Of a stretch of DNA of 64,000 nt, positions 28,776 through 38,738 are shown one piece after another. The notes below the pieces were generated by a model, which did not search any database, was not told the DNA's origin, and saw only the letters and a program-made list of their open reading frames with translations. Origin of the DNA: Bifidobacterium commune (GTDB lineage: Bacteria > Actinomycetota > Actinomycetes > Actinomycetales > Bifidobacteriaceae). Every line of letters starts with the position of its first letter. Position 1 is the first letter of the stretch. The position numbers and the translations under genes were made by a program. The stretch lies in contig NZ_FMBL01000001.1 of the NCBI RefSeq assembly GCF_900094885.1, positions 400,867-464,866 of the forward strand. The letters are read 5' to 3'.

Positions 28776-29165
28776 ATGCCCAGCGGAAAAGTGCGTTGGT
28801 TCGATCAGAAGAGGGGCTACGGTTTTATTACCGACGAAGATGGGAATGATGTTTTTTTGCCGGCGGCCGCTCTTCCATCAGATGTTTCAACTCTTCGTAA
28901 AGGGGCCAAGGTTGAATTTTCATTGGTGGACGGACGTAAAGGTCCTCAAGCCATGGATCTGCATCTTCTCGGTCCGGCCCCTTCGGTTGTGCGAGCGACC
29001 AGGCCAGAGGCCGATGATATGGCTGCCATCGTTGAAGATTTGATCAAGCTTCTCGACAAGGCAGGCAATTCGTTGAGGCGACATCGGTATCCTAATCCTG
29101 AAGAAAGTCGTAAACTGGCTACTTTGCTGAGAGCTGTGGCCGATAATTTCGATGTCGAATGCTGA
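28776..29165 (+). CDS. Cold-shock-domain protein with C-terminal extension
   Basis: A 129-residue protein. Residues 1-65 form a cold-shock domain (MPSGKVRWFDQKRGYGFI, then DVFLPAAAL in place of VFVHxS). Residues about 70-129 form an additional helical region (MAAIVEDLIKLLDKAGNSL, PEESRKLATLLRAVAD). The RNP2 His is replaced, so RNA binding may differ from the short protein at 22540. I chose ATG 28776 after GAGGTGTATC. Similar long cold-shock proteins next to a DUF3027 gene are common in actinobacteria. Confidence 0.88.
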   Translation: MPSGKVRWFDQKRGYGFITDEDGNDVFLPAAALPSDVSTLRKGAKVEFSLVDGRKGPQAMDLHLLGPAPSVVRATRPEADDMAAIVEDLIKLLDKAGNSLRRHRYPNPEESRKLATLLRAVADNFDVEC

Positions 29166-29199
29166 ACGGAAAACGAAAAGCGGGATGGTGGAAGGCAGT

Positions 29200-30543
29200 A
29201 TGACGCAAGCAACTACGCAGGTGGACGAACAGGACGTGGAAAATGACGTGGATCCGCGAGTTTTGGCCCAATCGGTGGTACTTTTCGCGGCTGACGAGAC
29301 CGAAGAAGTGGGCGAATACCTGCAAAGCATTGATTTGGGTGATAATGTCACTGATTTCCGTTTCCGGTGTCTTAAAAAAGGATATGAGGGCTGGCAATGG
29401 TCGGTTACTCTGTATCACGATATCGAGATGAACTCTTGGAGTGTCAACGAGTCCTCACTTGTCCCAACTGATGACTCGTTGTTGGCACCGGCTTGGGTTC
29501 CTTGGAAGGACAGGCTTAAGGCTTCGGACCTTTCCGTAACTGATTCGTTGGGTACCGACCCCGACGATCCTCGTATGGAAGTAGGTGTGGATGAGGCGCA
29601 AGGTGCCGAAGTCGATTTGATGCAAATCGGTGGAATCAATCAGAACAATGAGTTGTCGCCAGCTGATATCAAAAGTGAGAATGACGACAATCGCTCTGGC
29701 AACAGCGTTTTCGCCGACCAGCAAGTATCGCGGGATTCCGGCCTCGATGGGAACAACGACACCGAACATGCCCAAACGGCAAATGATGGGGATTCCGATG
29801 TGTCTGATCAGATTTCTCAGGCCGAGGTCGCACGGGAGGAGTGCAAACGTGAGTTGGAAGATGTGGTTGAGCAATATGGGCTTTCACGCAGACATGTGAT
29901 GAGTGAGCTCGGACGTTCGCAGACTGCAAAGCGCTGGTACGAAGGGCAGCATGGTCCCAAGTCCCTTTCCACCAAGACAGCCGAAGGCAATCTTTGCTCG
30001 ACTTGTGCCTTCTTTATCGGTTTGCGAGGTGACTTGAACACCATGTTCGGCGTGTGTGCCAATCGATGGAGTCCTGACGATGGACGCGTGGTTTCTCTCG
30101 ATCACGGGTGTGGTGAGCATTCTGAGATCGAACAACCGGAACCCTCTCAGCTCTGGATACAATCCAAGCCGGCGTTTGACGACTTGCATATTGACATCAT
30201 CTCTCAGGCTCCTCGTGAAGAGCGTGATCAGGTAGAACTCATCGAAGCCCTTGATGTCGATGTGACTTGCGAGAGCGTGGAAGATGAACAGAAGGCAACC
30301 GAAAGCGACATTATCGCCCAGGTTGTTTCTGATGAGTCGGCAGATGATGCCGAAAGTGATATGAAGTTAGGAACGGTTGGCAGTGAAGTGGCCGCTGATG
30401 TTCAGATTGAAGAAACCGTTGATTTGGTGGAAGCCGAATCTTCTGACGATCGCGGCGAGAACGAAACAGACGATTCAAATGAGAGTGATTCGTCATCGAA
30501 AAAACACGCATCGGACGAAGAGACCGAGCCGAAATCTGTATGA
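29200..30543 (+). CDS. DUF3027-domain protein
   Basis: A protein of about 447 residues. The N-terminal part (about 15-110) has the block WQWSVTLYHDIEMNSWSVNE and LLAPAWVPWKDRL. A linker of about 100 acidic residues leads to a second conserved block (about 215-310): RRHVMSELGRSQTAKRWYEG, CSTCAFFIGLRG, FGVCANRWSPDDGRVVSLDH and GCGEHSE. Four Cys plus His could bind a metal. The last 130 residues are extremely acidic. DUF3027 proteins are actinobacterial, of unknown function, and often next to a cold-shock gene, as here. Start choice is uncertain: ATG 29200 follows GGAAGG; ATG 29152 and 29185 are alternatives. Confidence 0.85.
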   Translation: MTQATTQVDEQDVENDVDPRVLAQSVVLFAADETEEVGEYLQSIDLGDNVTDFRFRCLKKGYEGWQWSVTLYHDIEMNSWSVNESSLVPTDDSLLAPAWVPWKDRLKASDLSVTDSLGTDPDDPRMEVGVDEAQGAEVDLMQIGGINQNNELSPADIKSENDDNRSGNSVFADQQVSRDSGLDGNNDTEHAQTANDGDSDVSDQISQAEVAREECKRELEDVVEQYGLSRRHVMSELGRSQTAKRWYEGQHGPKSLSTKTAEGNLCSTCAFFIGLRGDLNTMFGVCANRWSPDDGRVVSLDHGCGEHSEIEQPEPSQLWIQSKPAFDDLHIDIISQAPREERDQVELIEALDVDVTCESVEDEQKATESDIIAQVVSDESADDAESDMKLGTVGSEVAADVQIEETVDLVEAESSDDRGENETDDSNESDSSSKKHASDEETEPKSV

Positions 30544-30577
30544 ATGAGTGTATTGACCACTGATAACAAAGTGTTTG

Positions 30578-30606
30578 TTGCGTTCTCAGCGCAATCGGGG
30601 TATACC
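30578..30606 (+). promoter_or_regulatory. Probable clpC promoter with an inverted repeat over the -35 box
   Basis: TTGCGT (30578-30583) and TATACC (30601-30606) are 17 bases apart. The repeat TTGCG-N7-CGCAA (30578-30594) overlaps the -35 box. In other actinobacteria clpC is activated by ClgR, whose sites are CGC/GCG inverted repeats; the match here is partial, so the regulator is inference. The leader would be about 57 bases, and GGAAGGA lies before the ATG. Confidence 0.5.
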
Positions 30607-30669
30607 GTGAAATAAACGTCACTATGAATCGGTAGAGTAAATGGGATTATCAACAGTGGAAGGACAAGT

Positions 30670-33297
30670 ATGTTCGAACGGTTTACTGACCGCGCTAGGC
30701 GTGTGATTGTTCTTGCGCAGGAAGAAGCCAAGGCCCTCCAGCACAACTACATCGGCACTGAACATCTACTGCTCGGCCTGATTCGTGAAGGTGAAGGAAT
30801 CGCAGCCAAGGCGCTTGCCGCAAGGGGTGTCACTTTGGAAGACACTCGCAAGCAGGTGGAGGAAATGATCGGCAAGGGCAATGCTGCGCCGAATGGTCAT
30901 ATTCCGTTTACACCACACGCCAAGCAAGTTTTGGAACTAAGCTTGCGTGAGGCATTGCAGTTGGGCCACAGCTATATCGGAACCGAGCATATTCTGCTTG
31001 GACTGATCCGTGAGGGAGAGGGTGTCGGCACTCAGGTACTCATCAAAATGGATGTTGACTTGGGTGAACTTCGCAGCTCGACGATTGACTTGATTCGCGG
31101 CAACGTCGGCGGCACTGAGAATGCAGAGAAAGGTGACCTTGCAAACGCCGGCGGAGTGGAAAACAAGGGAAACCAAACAGGTTCAGCCATTCTCGACCAG
31201 TTCGGGCGCAATCTCACTGCGGAAGCGGCGGAAGGCAAACTTGATCCGGTTATCGGCCGTGCCAAGGAAATCGAGCGCGTTATGGTTGTGCTTTCACGCC
31301 GAACGAAGAACAATCCTGTGCTTATCGGCGAACCCGGTGTCGGCAAGACTGCCGTGGTCGAAGGTTTGGCACAGAAGATTTATGCTGCGGATGTCCCTGA
31401 GACGTTGAAAAGCAAGCAGGTTTATTCACTCGACCTGGCTTCCATGGTTGCCGGATCTCGTTACCGTGGAGACTTCGAAGAGCGTCTAAAAAAAGTTCTT
31501 AAGGAGATCAAGACCCGCGGTGACATCGTACTTTTCATCGATGAAATTCATACCATCGTTGGTGCCGGTTCGGCTGATGGTGCGTTGGGTGCCTCGGATA
31601 TCCTTAAGCCCATGCTGGCGCGAGGTGAGCTCCAGACCATCGGAGCCACAACCACTGACGAGTACCGCAAGTACATCGAGAAGGATGCGGCGCTTGAACG
31701 CAGGTTCCAGCCGATTCAGGTGGATGAGCCGTCCATTGCAGATACCATAGAAATTCTCAAGGGACTGCGTTCTCGCTATGAGAACCACCACAAGGTGACG
31801 ATAACCGACGGTGCACTTCAGGCAGCTGCGGATCTTTCCTCGCGGTATATTCAGGACAGAAACCTGCCGGATAAGGCCATTGACCTGATTGACGAGGCGG
31901 GTGCACGGCTACGTATCAAGCGTTTGACCGCGCCACCGGAGTTGAAGGAAATCGATGCCAGAATTGCCAGGATTTCCTCCGATAAGGACAAGGCCATCAA
32001 GGATCAGGACTTCGAGCGGGCAGCGGAGCTGCGCGACAGCGAAGACAAATTGCAGTCTGAGCGCAAGGATAAGGAAAAGACCTGGCGCGAAGGTGGCAGC
32101 GACGTCAAGATGGTTGTAGATGAGGATGTTATCGCTGAAGTCGTCTCTTCGACCACCGGCATTCCTGTCTTCAAGCTCACGCAGGCCGAATCCAAGAAAT
32201 TGCTCAACATGGAATCCGAGCTCCACCGGCGTATCATCGGTCAGGATGAAGCGGTTTCCGCGCTTGCGCGTTCCATTCGCCGTACACGTGTCGGCTTGAA
32301 GGATCCCAAGCGCCCCGCAGGATCGTTCATTTTCGCGGGTCCCACTGGTGTTGGCAAGACCGAGCTTGCAAAAGCGTTGGCCCAGTTCCTCTTTGATGAT
32401 GACGATGCATTGATTCGTGTCGATATGTCCGAGTTCTCAGAGAAGTATGCCGCGTCGCGTCTTTTTGGAGCTCCTCCGGGATACGTCGGATATGAAGAGG
32501 GTGGCGAGCTGACGGAGAAGGTCCGTCGCAAGCCCTTCTCCGTTGTGCTCTTCGACGAGATTGAAAAGGCGCATCCGGACATCTTCAACACGCTGTTGCA
32601 GGTACTCGATGATGGTCATTTGACCGATGGTCAGGGACGCAAGGTGGACTTCAAGAACACCATCATTATCTTGACAACCAACCTGGGTACTAAGGACATC
32701 GCCAAGGCCGCCAACACTGGTTTCAGCTCTGGCAGCGATCAGGAATCAAGCTACGAGCGGATGAAGGGTCAGGTGACCAGCGAACTCAAGCAGCAGTTCC
32801 GTCCCGAGTTCCTCAACCGCTTGGATGACATCATCGTCTTCCGTCAGCTCACGCAGCCGCAGGTTCGCGAGATTGTCGATCTGGATCTCATGCAACTCAA
32901 CAATCGTCTCTTCGAACGGCATATGTCGCTTGAGCTGACTGATGCGGCTAAGAATCTACTCTCGCAGAAGGGCTTTGACCCGTTGCTTGGTGCTCGCCCG
33001 CTGCGTCGTGTCATTACGCGTGATATTGAGGACGCCGTATCAGAGAAGATTTTGATGGGGGATCTCAAGAACGGTGAAAAGGTGGAAGTCGACGCTCAAG
33101 GAGAAGGCATTCTAGGTGAATTCACCTTCAAAGGTGAACCGTTCGAGCAGAACGATGAGTCATCTGAAGTAGGTGACCATGATAATGGTTCTCAGCCTGC
33201 CGATACAAATCCAACCGACGATTCGGTTGATGCAACGCAGTCGGATTCGGACGATTCCACAACAGCAGCTGATGAGCCTATTACAGACAATGAGTGA
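30670..33297 (+). CDS. clpC: ClpC, ATP-dependent unfoldase of the Clp protease
   Basis: An 875-residue Hsp100 ATPase that unfolds proteins and passes them to ClpP. Order: double ClpN repeat (about 1-145), first AAA domain with Walker A GEPGVGKT and Walker [19 protein letters not shown] domain ([20 protein letters not shown]), second AAA domain with [14 protein letters not shown] and [14 protein letters not shown], and the D2-small domain. The final 50 residues or so are an Asp/Glu/Ser/Thr-rich tail that is not part of the core family. The adaptor genes and clpP are not in this window. Confidence 0.97.
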   Translation: MFERFTDRARRVIVLAQEEAKALQHNYIGTEHLLLGLIREGEGIAAKALAARGVTLEDTRKQVEEMIGKGNAAPNGHIPFTPHAKQVLELSLREALQLGHSYIGTEHILLGLIREGEGVGTQVLIKMDVDLGELRSSTIDLIRGNVGGTENAEKGDLANAGGVENKGNQTGSAILDQFGRNLTAEAAEGKLDPVIGRAKEIERVMVVLSRRTKNNPVLIGEPGVGKTAVVEGLAQKIYAADVPETLKSKQVYSLDLASMVAGSRYRGDFEERLKKVLKEIKTRGDIVLFIDEIHTIVGAGSADGALGASDILKPMLARGELQTIGATTTDEYRKYIEKDAALERRFQPIQVDEPSIADTIEILKGLRSRYENHHKVTITDGALQAAADLSSRYIQDRNLPDKAIDLIDEAGARLRIKRLTAPPELKEIDARIARISSDKDKAIKDQDFERAAELRDSEDKLQSERKDKEKTWREGGSDVKMVVDEDVIAEVVSSTTGIPVFKLTQAESKKLLNMESELHRRIIGQDEAVSALARSIRRTRVGLKDPKRPAGSFIFAGPTGVGKTELAKALAQFLFDDDDALIRVDMSEFSEKYAASRLFGAPPGYVGYEEGGELTEKVRRKPFSVVLFDEIEKAHPDIFNTLLQVLDDGHLTDGQGRKVDFKNTIIILTTNLGTKDIAKAANTGFSSGSDQESSYERMKGQVTSELKQQFRPEFLNRLDDIIVFRQLTQPQVREIVDLDLMQLNNRLFERHMSLELTDAAKNLLSQKGFDPLLGARPLRRVITRDIEDAVSEKILMGDLKNGEKVEVDAQGEGILGEFTFKGEPFEQNDESSEVGDHDNGSQPADTNPTDDSVDATQSDSDDSTTAADEPITDNE

Positions 33298-33336
33298 TAA
33301 GTAACTCAGCAGGCCAAGCCTGCATCTGTTACTGCC

Positions 33337-33367
33337 AAGGTCCAGCTCCTCAACGGGAGTTGGACCT
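33337..33367 (+). terminator. Hairpin after clpC
   Basis: AAGGTCCAGCTCC pairs with GGGAGTTGGACCTT (one G-U pair) around a short loop, about 40 bases after the clpC stop. The downstream T content is modest (CTGTTCTG). Confidence 0.65.
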
Positions 33368-33525
33368 TCTGTTCTGCCCATGCGGCACCAATGATTGCTG
33401 CTTCTGATAAGACCAAATAATTCTCATAGTATACAGGCGTTGTTTCGCTATGAAGGTATGTGCAACCCCTGATGTTGCTCCTTGCGATGCCGTTGGTAAT
33501 AACCATAGTTGTCCTGCTTCTCAGT

Positions 33526-33574
33526 GCAGCCAAAAGGCCCTGCACTGATTGTTGGTGCAGGGCCTTTTGGCTGC
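33526..33574 (-). terminator. 20-base perfect hairpin between clpC and the DUF349 gene
   Basis: A perfect 20-base stem (33526-33545 with 33555-33574; core CCAAAAGGCCCTGCAC) and a 9-base loop, 37 bases beyond the DUF349 stop codon. It probably ends DUF349 transcription and may stop clpC read-through from the other side. The rest of the 314-base gap (33298-33611) shows no gene that I can support. Confidence 0.7.
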
Positions 33575-33611
33575 GCTCAAAGACCAGAGTAGGCTTGATT
33601 TGCCTGAAGTG

Positions 33612-35081
33612 TTACTTCACGGCGTTAAGCCATTGCTCCTTGGTGGCCTTTTCGGCTTCGAGCTTGGACTTCTTTGCTGGATCGGACTCGGTTGCAATCT
33701 GCGCATCGAGCTCGTCAAGCTGGGCTTTGAGCTGCGTTTCGAAGCTAGAAACACGGGCGTTGGCTTCTGGGTCACTCTTCTTCCAAGCGGCGTCTTCAAC
33801 GGACTTGATCTGGCTGTCGACGGCATCCAAGCGGCTTTCGATACGACGCATGTCTTCGCGGGGCACGTAGCCGATCTTGTCCCATTCGTCCTGGATAGCA
33901 GCGAGGGCCTGGCGAGCCTGCTTGGCTGCCTTTTCATCGGACACCGGGACCAACGCTTCGGCCTTGGTCAGCAGCTCTTCCTTTTTTGCGAGATTGGCCT
34001 TCTCGTTCGAGCTCATCTGATCACGGTCAGCCTGACGTGCGTTGAAGAACACGTCGCATGCCTCGCGGAAGCGAGCCCAAAGGGCGTCGTCTTCCTTGCG
34101 TCCGACCCGACCTGCGATCTTCCAACGATCCATCAGTTCGTTGAACTGGTGAGAGGTTGCGCCCCATTCTGTGGAGTCTTTGATTTCGTCGGCTTCTTTG
34201 ATGATGGCTTCCTTGATACGCTTTGTTTCCTCGCGTGAAGCGTCGCGGGCCTGTGCCCACTTACGGCGCTGCTGGTTGAAAGTGGTTCGAGCTGCGGAAA
34301 AACGCTGCCACAGTTCATCGGCGGTAGGCTTGTCGATGCGAATTGTGGAGCGTTGATGCTCCTGCCACTCTTCGAACAAAGAACGGAACTTGTCTGCGGT
34401 GGAACGCCAGTTCGTGTTCTCTGAAAGTGAATTTGCGAGCTCTTCGGCTTTCTTAACAATCGCGGTACGTTCTTTGATGGCCTTTTCAAGAGCAGCTTTA
34501 CGGGCTTCGGCCAGTTCAGACTTCTTTGCCTCGCCTGCTTTCTTCACCTCCTCATACTGGTTCTTGAGGGCCGAAATGTCGCCGACGATCGCGGGCTGCG
34601 CGGTCTCTTCGCCAAGGCTCTTGATGGATTCATCAATTTCGTGAGACTTGATGTTTGCGGACTTCAGACGTGTCGCAAACAGGTCGAGCTTAGCTTTGAG
34701 ATCGAGATAACGACGGGCATAAAGAGTCAATGCTTCTTCATTGGTGGCACTGGGGAACTGGCCGACTTCGCGTTCTCTTTCGCCTTCCTTGACGTATACT
34801 GTTCCGTTTTCGTCGACACGTCCAAACGCTTCCGCGGCTTTTATATCCGAGTCGGAATAGGTGTGCACTGGTGTGGCAACGGGACTCTTCACAGGCTTCT
34901 TGGCGAAAGCCAAAGGTGAAGGTGCATGTGCATGAGAAGCGGGTTTCGCATCTGTGGCTTGCTGGGATCCCACCTCTGTAGTCGTGGACGAGGCGCTGGC
35001 CTGTTCGTCCGTTGCAGGCTGCACTGCCTGTGCGTTGGGGGCGTTCGTGTTTGCGGGTTCAGTGACTTGTTCATCGGCCAT
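33612..35081 (-). CDS. DUF349-domain protein
   Basis: A 489-residue, strongly helical, charged protein. The N-terminal 80 residues are Ala/Thr/Gln-rich and disordered; the rest consists of repeated DUF349 units of about 70-75 residues, each with a W and a spaced R/F pattern (DKFRSLFEEWQEH, ELWQRFSAARTTFNQ, DALWARFREACDVFFNARQ). DUF349 proteins are probably coiled-coil or RNA- and ribosome-linked proteins; the function here is unknown. AAGGAGCTGGCC precedes the ATG. Divergent from hisS, with 91 bases between the two starts. Confidence 0.9.
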   Translation of the reverse strand: MADEQVTEPANTNAPNAQAVQPATDEQASASSTTTEVGSQQATDAKPASHAHAPSPLAFAKKPVKSPVATPVHTYSDSDIKAAEAFGRVDENGTVYVKEGEREREVGQFPSATNEEALTLYARRYLDLKAKLDLFATRLKSANIKSHEIDESIKSLGEETAQPAIVGDISALKNQYEEVKKAGEAKKSELAEARKAALEKAIKERTAIVKKAEELANSLSENTNWRSTADKFRSLFEEWQEHQRSTIRIDKPTADELWQRFSAARTTFNQQRRKWAQARDASREETKRIKEAIIKEADEIKDSTEWGATSHQFNELMDRWKIAGRVGRKEDDALWARFREACDVFFNARQADRDQMSSNEKANLAKKEELLTKAEALVPVSDEKAAKQARQALAAIQDEWDKIGYVPREDMRRIESRLDAVDSQIKSVEDAAWKKSDPEANARVSSFETQLKAQLDELDAQIATESDPAKKSKLEAEKATKEQWLNAVK

Positions 35082-35172
35082 GGCCAGCTCCTTGAGAGAC
35101 TACGTGTAAGAGGTGTTGCATCAACCGAGACAAGCGTCCGGATTTCCACAACAACTACTATTATAGGGAGTT

Positions 35173-36573
35173 ATGGCTAAAGGCGCATCAATATCAGGTT
35201 TTCCGGAATGGCTACCCAGTGAACGGGTGGTCGAACAACGTGTTATAGACACGGTCCGCAAGATCTTCGAACTCAACGGTTTCATTGGAATTGAGACGAG
35301 AGCGGTTGAAGAAGGTGCCAGTCTTCTGAAAAAAGGCGAGACAAGTAAGGAGATTTATCTGTTGTCCCGCCTTCAGGATGTAGGCTATGAATCCGACACG
35401 CCGATTGAGCGACGCCTTGGGCTCCATTTCGATTTGACGGTGCCGCTAAGCCGGTACGTTGTAGAACATTCAGGTCATCTTGCGTTCCCGTTTAAACGCT
35501 GGCAAATCCAGAAGGTATGGCGTGGCGAACGTCCGCAGGAAGGACGCTTCCGCGAATTCGTTCAGGCAGATATCGATGTCATCGGCAATGGCGAGTTGGA
35601 AGACCATTACGAGGTCGAGCTGCCATTGGTCATGGTGCAGGCGCTTGAGGAACTGCGCAAGTTCGGGCTGCCCAAGGCCACCGTGCATGCCAACAATCGT
35701 AAGCTTTCTGAGGGATTCTACCGTGGGCTTGGGCTCACTGACATCGAAGGTGTACTACGCGAAATAGACAAGCTTGACAAGGTTGGCGCTGACGAGGTAA
35801 TCAAACTCCTGGTCAGCGAGTGTGGTGCAGATGAGCAACAGGCGCGTGCCTGTCTCGAACTGGCTGAGTTGACCGCGAAAGACGGTACGCAGCTGCGTGA
35901 AAAGTTTGATGAGCTATGCACCAAGCACAATATTGGACAAGAGAGAGATGCGTATCAGCTTGCACGCGAAGGTCTTGACACCTTGGCGATGATCGTCGAC
36001 GAGGCGGCAATCACGCGTCCCGGTTCTGTCATCGCCGATTTGAAGATTGCTCGCGGTCTGGATTATTACACAGGTTCCGTCTATGAGACGTTCCTTGACG
36101 GGGCAGAACAGCTGGGCTCCATCTGCTCTGGAGGTCGTTACGACAGCCTCGCATCGCAGGGCAACAAGAAGTACCCTGGTGTCGGACTGTCCATCGGTCT
36201 TTCTCGGCTGATCTCCTATATGCTGCACACTGCCGGTGCGCAGGCTTCGCGGGTTTCGCCTGCGGTGGTTATGGTGGCGGTCTGGAATGAGGACGACCGG
36301 CTTGAATGCAACCATATTGCAGCACATCTTCGCGAGCGAGGTATCGCCGCCGACGTCGCTCCCAAGGCAGCAAAACTTGGCAAGCAGATCAAGTACGCCG
36401 ATAAACTCGGCATACCATATGTTTGGTTCCCTGCCGATACTTCAGTCGACGCAGAAGGCAGCGATCATGACGAGGTGAAGAACATCATCACAGGCGAGCA
36501 AGTTTCCGCTGATGTCAAGTCATGGCAACCCGATAGTGTGTATGCTCGGCAGACCGTCTCCTTACCAAATTAA
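35173..36573 (+). CDS. hisS: Histidyl-tRNA synthetase
   Basis: A class II synthetase of 466 residues that charges tRNA(His). Motif 2 is WQIQKVWRGERPQEGRFREF, the HisA segment is ARGLDYYTGSVYETF, and motif 3 is GVGLSIGLSRL. A C-terminal anticodon-binding domain follows (about 365-460). AGGGAG lies just before the ATG. A TATTAT box at 35159-35164 ends only 8 bases from the ATG, so a very short leader is possible. aspS follows after 56 bases, probably in the same operon. Confidence 0.96.
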   Translation: MAKGASISGFPEWLPSERVVEQRVIDTVRKIFELNGFIGIETRAVEEGASLLKKGETSKEIYLLSRLQDVGYESDTPIERRLGLHFDLTVPLSRYVVEHSGHLAFPFKRWQIQKVWRGERPQEGRFREFVQADIDVIGNGELEDHYEVELPLVMVQALEELRKFGLPKATVHANNRKLSEGFYRGLGLTDIEGVLREIDKLDKVGADEVIKLLVSECGADEQQARACLELAELTAKDGTQLREKFDELCTKHNIGQERDAYQLAREGLDTLAMIVDEAAITRPGSVIADLKIARGLDYYTGSVYETFLDGAEQLGSICSGGRYDSLASQGNKKYPGVGLSIGLSRLISYMLHTAGAQASRVSPAVVMVAVWNEDDRLECNHIAAHLRERGIAADVAPKAAKLGKQIKYADKLGIPYVWFPADTSVDAEGSDHDEVKNIITGEQVSADVKSWQPDSVYARQTVSLPN

Positions 36574-36629
36574 ATGGGTATGGATTTCGCGGTTTTTGAG
36601 CGGTTCAGTAGTTAAGGAATAGAGGAAGC

Positions 36630-38429
36630 ATGAGCCAGATGGCTTATAGAACACAACACGCCATTGAAGTGACCGAAGAACTCATCGGTCAGAAGGTTAC
36701 GCTTGCAGGCTGGGTTGACCGCAGGCGCGACCACGGCGGCGTCGCTTTCATCGACTTGCGCGACAACACCGGTCTGGTGCAGGTTGTTATCTATGACGAG
36801 GAGATTGCGCGGCCGCTACGCAGCGAATACGTCGTGCAGGTCATCGGCGAAGTACGTGAGCGTCCGGACGGTAACGAGAATGAACATCTTTCGACCGGTA
36901 AGGTCGAGGTTGTTGTTGAGAGTCTCAACGTGTTGGCCAAGTCCGATGCGCTGCCTTTCCAGGTGTCCACTGCTCTTGAGAACGAGTCCGAGAACAAGCT
37001 TCCGGGCGAGGATGTACGTCTCAAATATCGTTACCTTGATTTGCGTCGTCCTTCCATGCAGAGCAATCTGAAGCTGCGTAGCGACATGTCGCGTGCGGCA
37101 CGCCACGCGTTGGAAGATATGGATTTTACTGAAGTGGAGACCCCGACCTTCATCAAGTCCACCCCAGAGGGTGCACGTGATTTTGTGGTGCCTGCGCGCT
37201 TGGTGCCGGGATCGTGGTATGCACTGCCGCAGTCCCCGCAGCTGTTGAAACAGCTGCTCATGGTGGGCGGTGTAGAGCGTTACTTCCAGCTTGCACGTTG
37301 CTACCGTGACGAGGACTTCCGAGCCGATCGCCAGCCTGAGTTCACCCAGCTCGATATTGAGATGAGCTATGCGGATCAGGAAGATGTGATGGCCATGGCC
37401 GAGAAGGTTATTGCGGCCATCTGGAAGACTCAAGGCCATGAGGTCAAGTTGCCGATTGATCGCATCACTTGGCAGGATGCCATGGATAAGTATGGTTCAG
37501 ACAAGCCGGATCTGCGTTTTGGCAACGAGATTATAGAACTGACCGATTACTTTAAGAACACGCCATTCCGAGTCTTCCAAGCGCCGTACGTCGGTGCTGT
37601 GGTCTTAGAAGGCGGCGCCGACACTCCGCGTCGTCAGTTCGATGGTTGGCAAGAATGGGCACGTCAGCGGGGCGCCAAGGGACTTGCGTACGTTCAGTTC
37701 TCTGGCGACGGCACACTTAAGGGCCCTGTTGCCAAGAACCTTTCCGAAGAGGAGCGCAACGGTTTGAAGGAAGCGGTGCATGCGCAGGACGGAGATGCGG
37801 TGTTCTTCGCTGCGGGTCCTCGTGAGTCGTCGCAGCTGTTGCTTGGTGCTGCACGTGTCGAGATTGCGCGTAGGGCAGGCCTGCTCGATTCCAAGAAGTT
37901 CGCCTTTACTTGGGTTGTGGACTTCCCGCTGTTCAAGCGCACCGACGATCCAGATGACGATGATGTGGCGGTGGGACACTCCAAGTGGACTTCGATGCAT
38001 CACCCGTTCACCATGCCGAGTGCCGAATGGATCGACAAGTTCGATAAGGACCCGGAACATGCCATGAGCGATTCCTACGACATCGTGTGCAACGGTGAGG
38101 AAATGGGCGGCGGCTCCGTGCGTATCCACCGCAACGATATTCAGGAACGTGTCCTCGATGTACTTGGTATCGATGAAGAGGAAGCACAGGAGAAGTTCGG
38201 CTTCTTGCTCGAGGCGTTCAAATATGGTGCACCGCCTCATGCGGGCATCGCCCTTGGCTGGGATCGTACGGTTGCCATCCTGGCCGGAGCCAGCACTATC
38301 CGCGATGTCATTGCCTTCCCGAAGGCCGGCGGTGGCCGTGACCCGCTTACTGGTGCTCCTGCTCCGATTTCCGAAGCGCAGCGTGCCGAGACCGGTGTTG
38401 ATTATGACCCGGAAGAGGATGAGGAATAA
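36630..38429 (+). CDS. aspS: Aspartyl-tRNA synthetase
   Basis: A bacterial-type class II synthetase of 599 residues: OB-fold anticodon domain at the N-terminus ([19 protein letters not shown]), class II catalytic core with [20 protein letters not shown], the bacterial insertion domain (about 290-410), and motif 3 [15 protein letters not shown]. The C-terminus is acidic (DYDPEEDEE). ATG 36630 follows GAGGAAGC; a second ATG nine bases on is possible. It forms a pair with hisS. Confidence 0.97.
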   Translation: MSQMAYRTQHAIEVTEELIGQKVTLAGWVDRRRDHGGVAFIDLRDNTGLVQVVIYDEEIARPLRSEYVVQVIGEVRERPDGNENEHLSTGKVEVVVESLNVLAKSDALPFQVSTALENESENKLPGEDVRLKYRYLDLRRPSMQSNLKLRSDMSRAARHALEDMDFTEVETPTFIKSTPEGARDFVVPARLVPGSWYALPQSPQLLKQLLMVGGVERYFQLARCYRDEDFRADRQPEFTQLDIEMSYADQEDVMAMAEKVIAAIWKTQGHEVKLPIDRITWQDAMDKYGSDKPDLRFGNEIIELTDYFKNTPFRVFQAPYVGAVVLEGGADTPRRQFDGWQEWARQRGAKGLAYVQFSGDGTLKGPVAKNLSEEERNGLKEAVHAQDGDAVFFAAGPRESSQLLLGAARVEIARRAGLLDSKKFAFTWVVDFPLFKRTDDPDDDDVAVGHSKWTSMHHPFTMPSAEWIDKFDKDPEHAMSDSYDIVCNGEEMGGGSVRIHRNDIQERVLDVLGIDEEEAQEKFGFLLEAFKYGAPPHAGIALGWDRTVAILAGASTIRDVIAFPKAGGGRDPLTGAPAPISEAQRAETGVDYDPEEDEE

Positions 38430-38452
38430 GTCTTCCTGATTTTCGCAAAGTC

Positions 38453-38502
38453 AAATGTTTGGGTGCGTTCGGTTCTTAAGAGCCGAACGCACCCAAACAT
38501 TT
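38453..38502 (+). terminator. Long hairpin after aspS
   Basis: A 23-base stem with one G-U pair (38453-38475 with 38480-38502; core GGGTGCGTTCGG) and a TTAA loop, 23 bases after the stop codon. The stem carries AAATG and CATTT at its base. Function as terminator is likely despite the short T-tract. Confidence 0.8.
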
Positions 38503-38738
38503 ACGGCTTGGTGCTTTAAAGAGTCAGTGGTTTTAAAGTCTTGTTCAAACAGTCGAGATATTTGTTTGTCGAGGGTGGGGAATTTAGTGATATTAGTCTT
38601 AATGGTGGTTGATTTTAGCATCTGAATTTCATACGATGGTGGTTGCAGGTATACGGCCAAAACTATGAAATAAAAGCTTTTGACCTGATGATTTTGCCAG
38701 TAACTATGAAGTAACAGTGTGCGGGTATACTGGTTTTC
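38503..38738. promoter_or_regulatory. gluA upstream region with direct repeats and a probable leaderless promoter
   Basis: ATGGTGGTTG occurs twice (38602-38611 and 38636-38645), and AACTATGAA twice (38661-38669 and 38702-38710, 41 bases apart). TATACT at 38726-38731 ends 7 bases before the gluA ATG, and no ribosome site lies between, so the mRNA probably starts at the ATG. No convincing -35 is seen at 16-18 bases; TTGACC at 38680 could serve a second promoter. The region looks strongly regulated. Confidence 0.5.

Noticed and set aside
33306-33545. Short minus-strand open frame in the clpC-DUF349 gap
   Set aside because: It overlaps two hairpins, has no ribosome site, and the product resembles nothing I know; a gene remnant is possible but not supportable.
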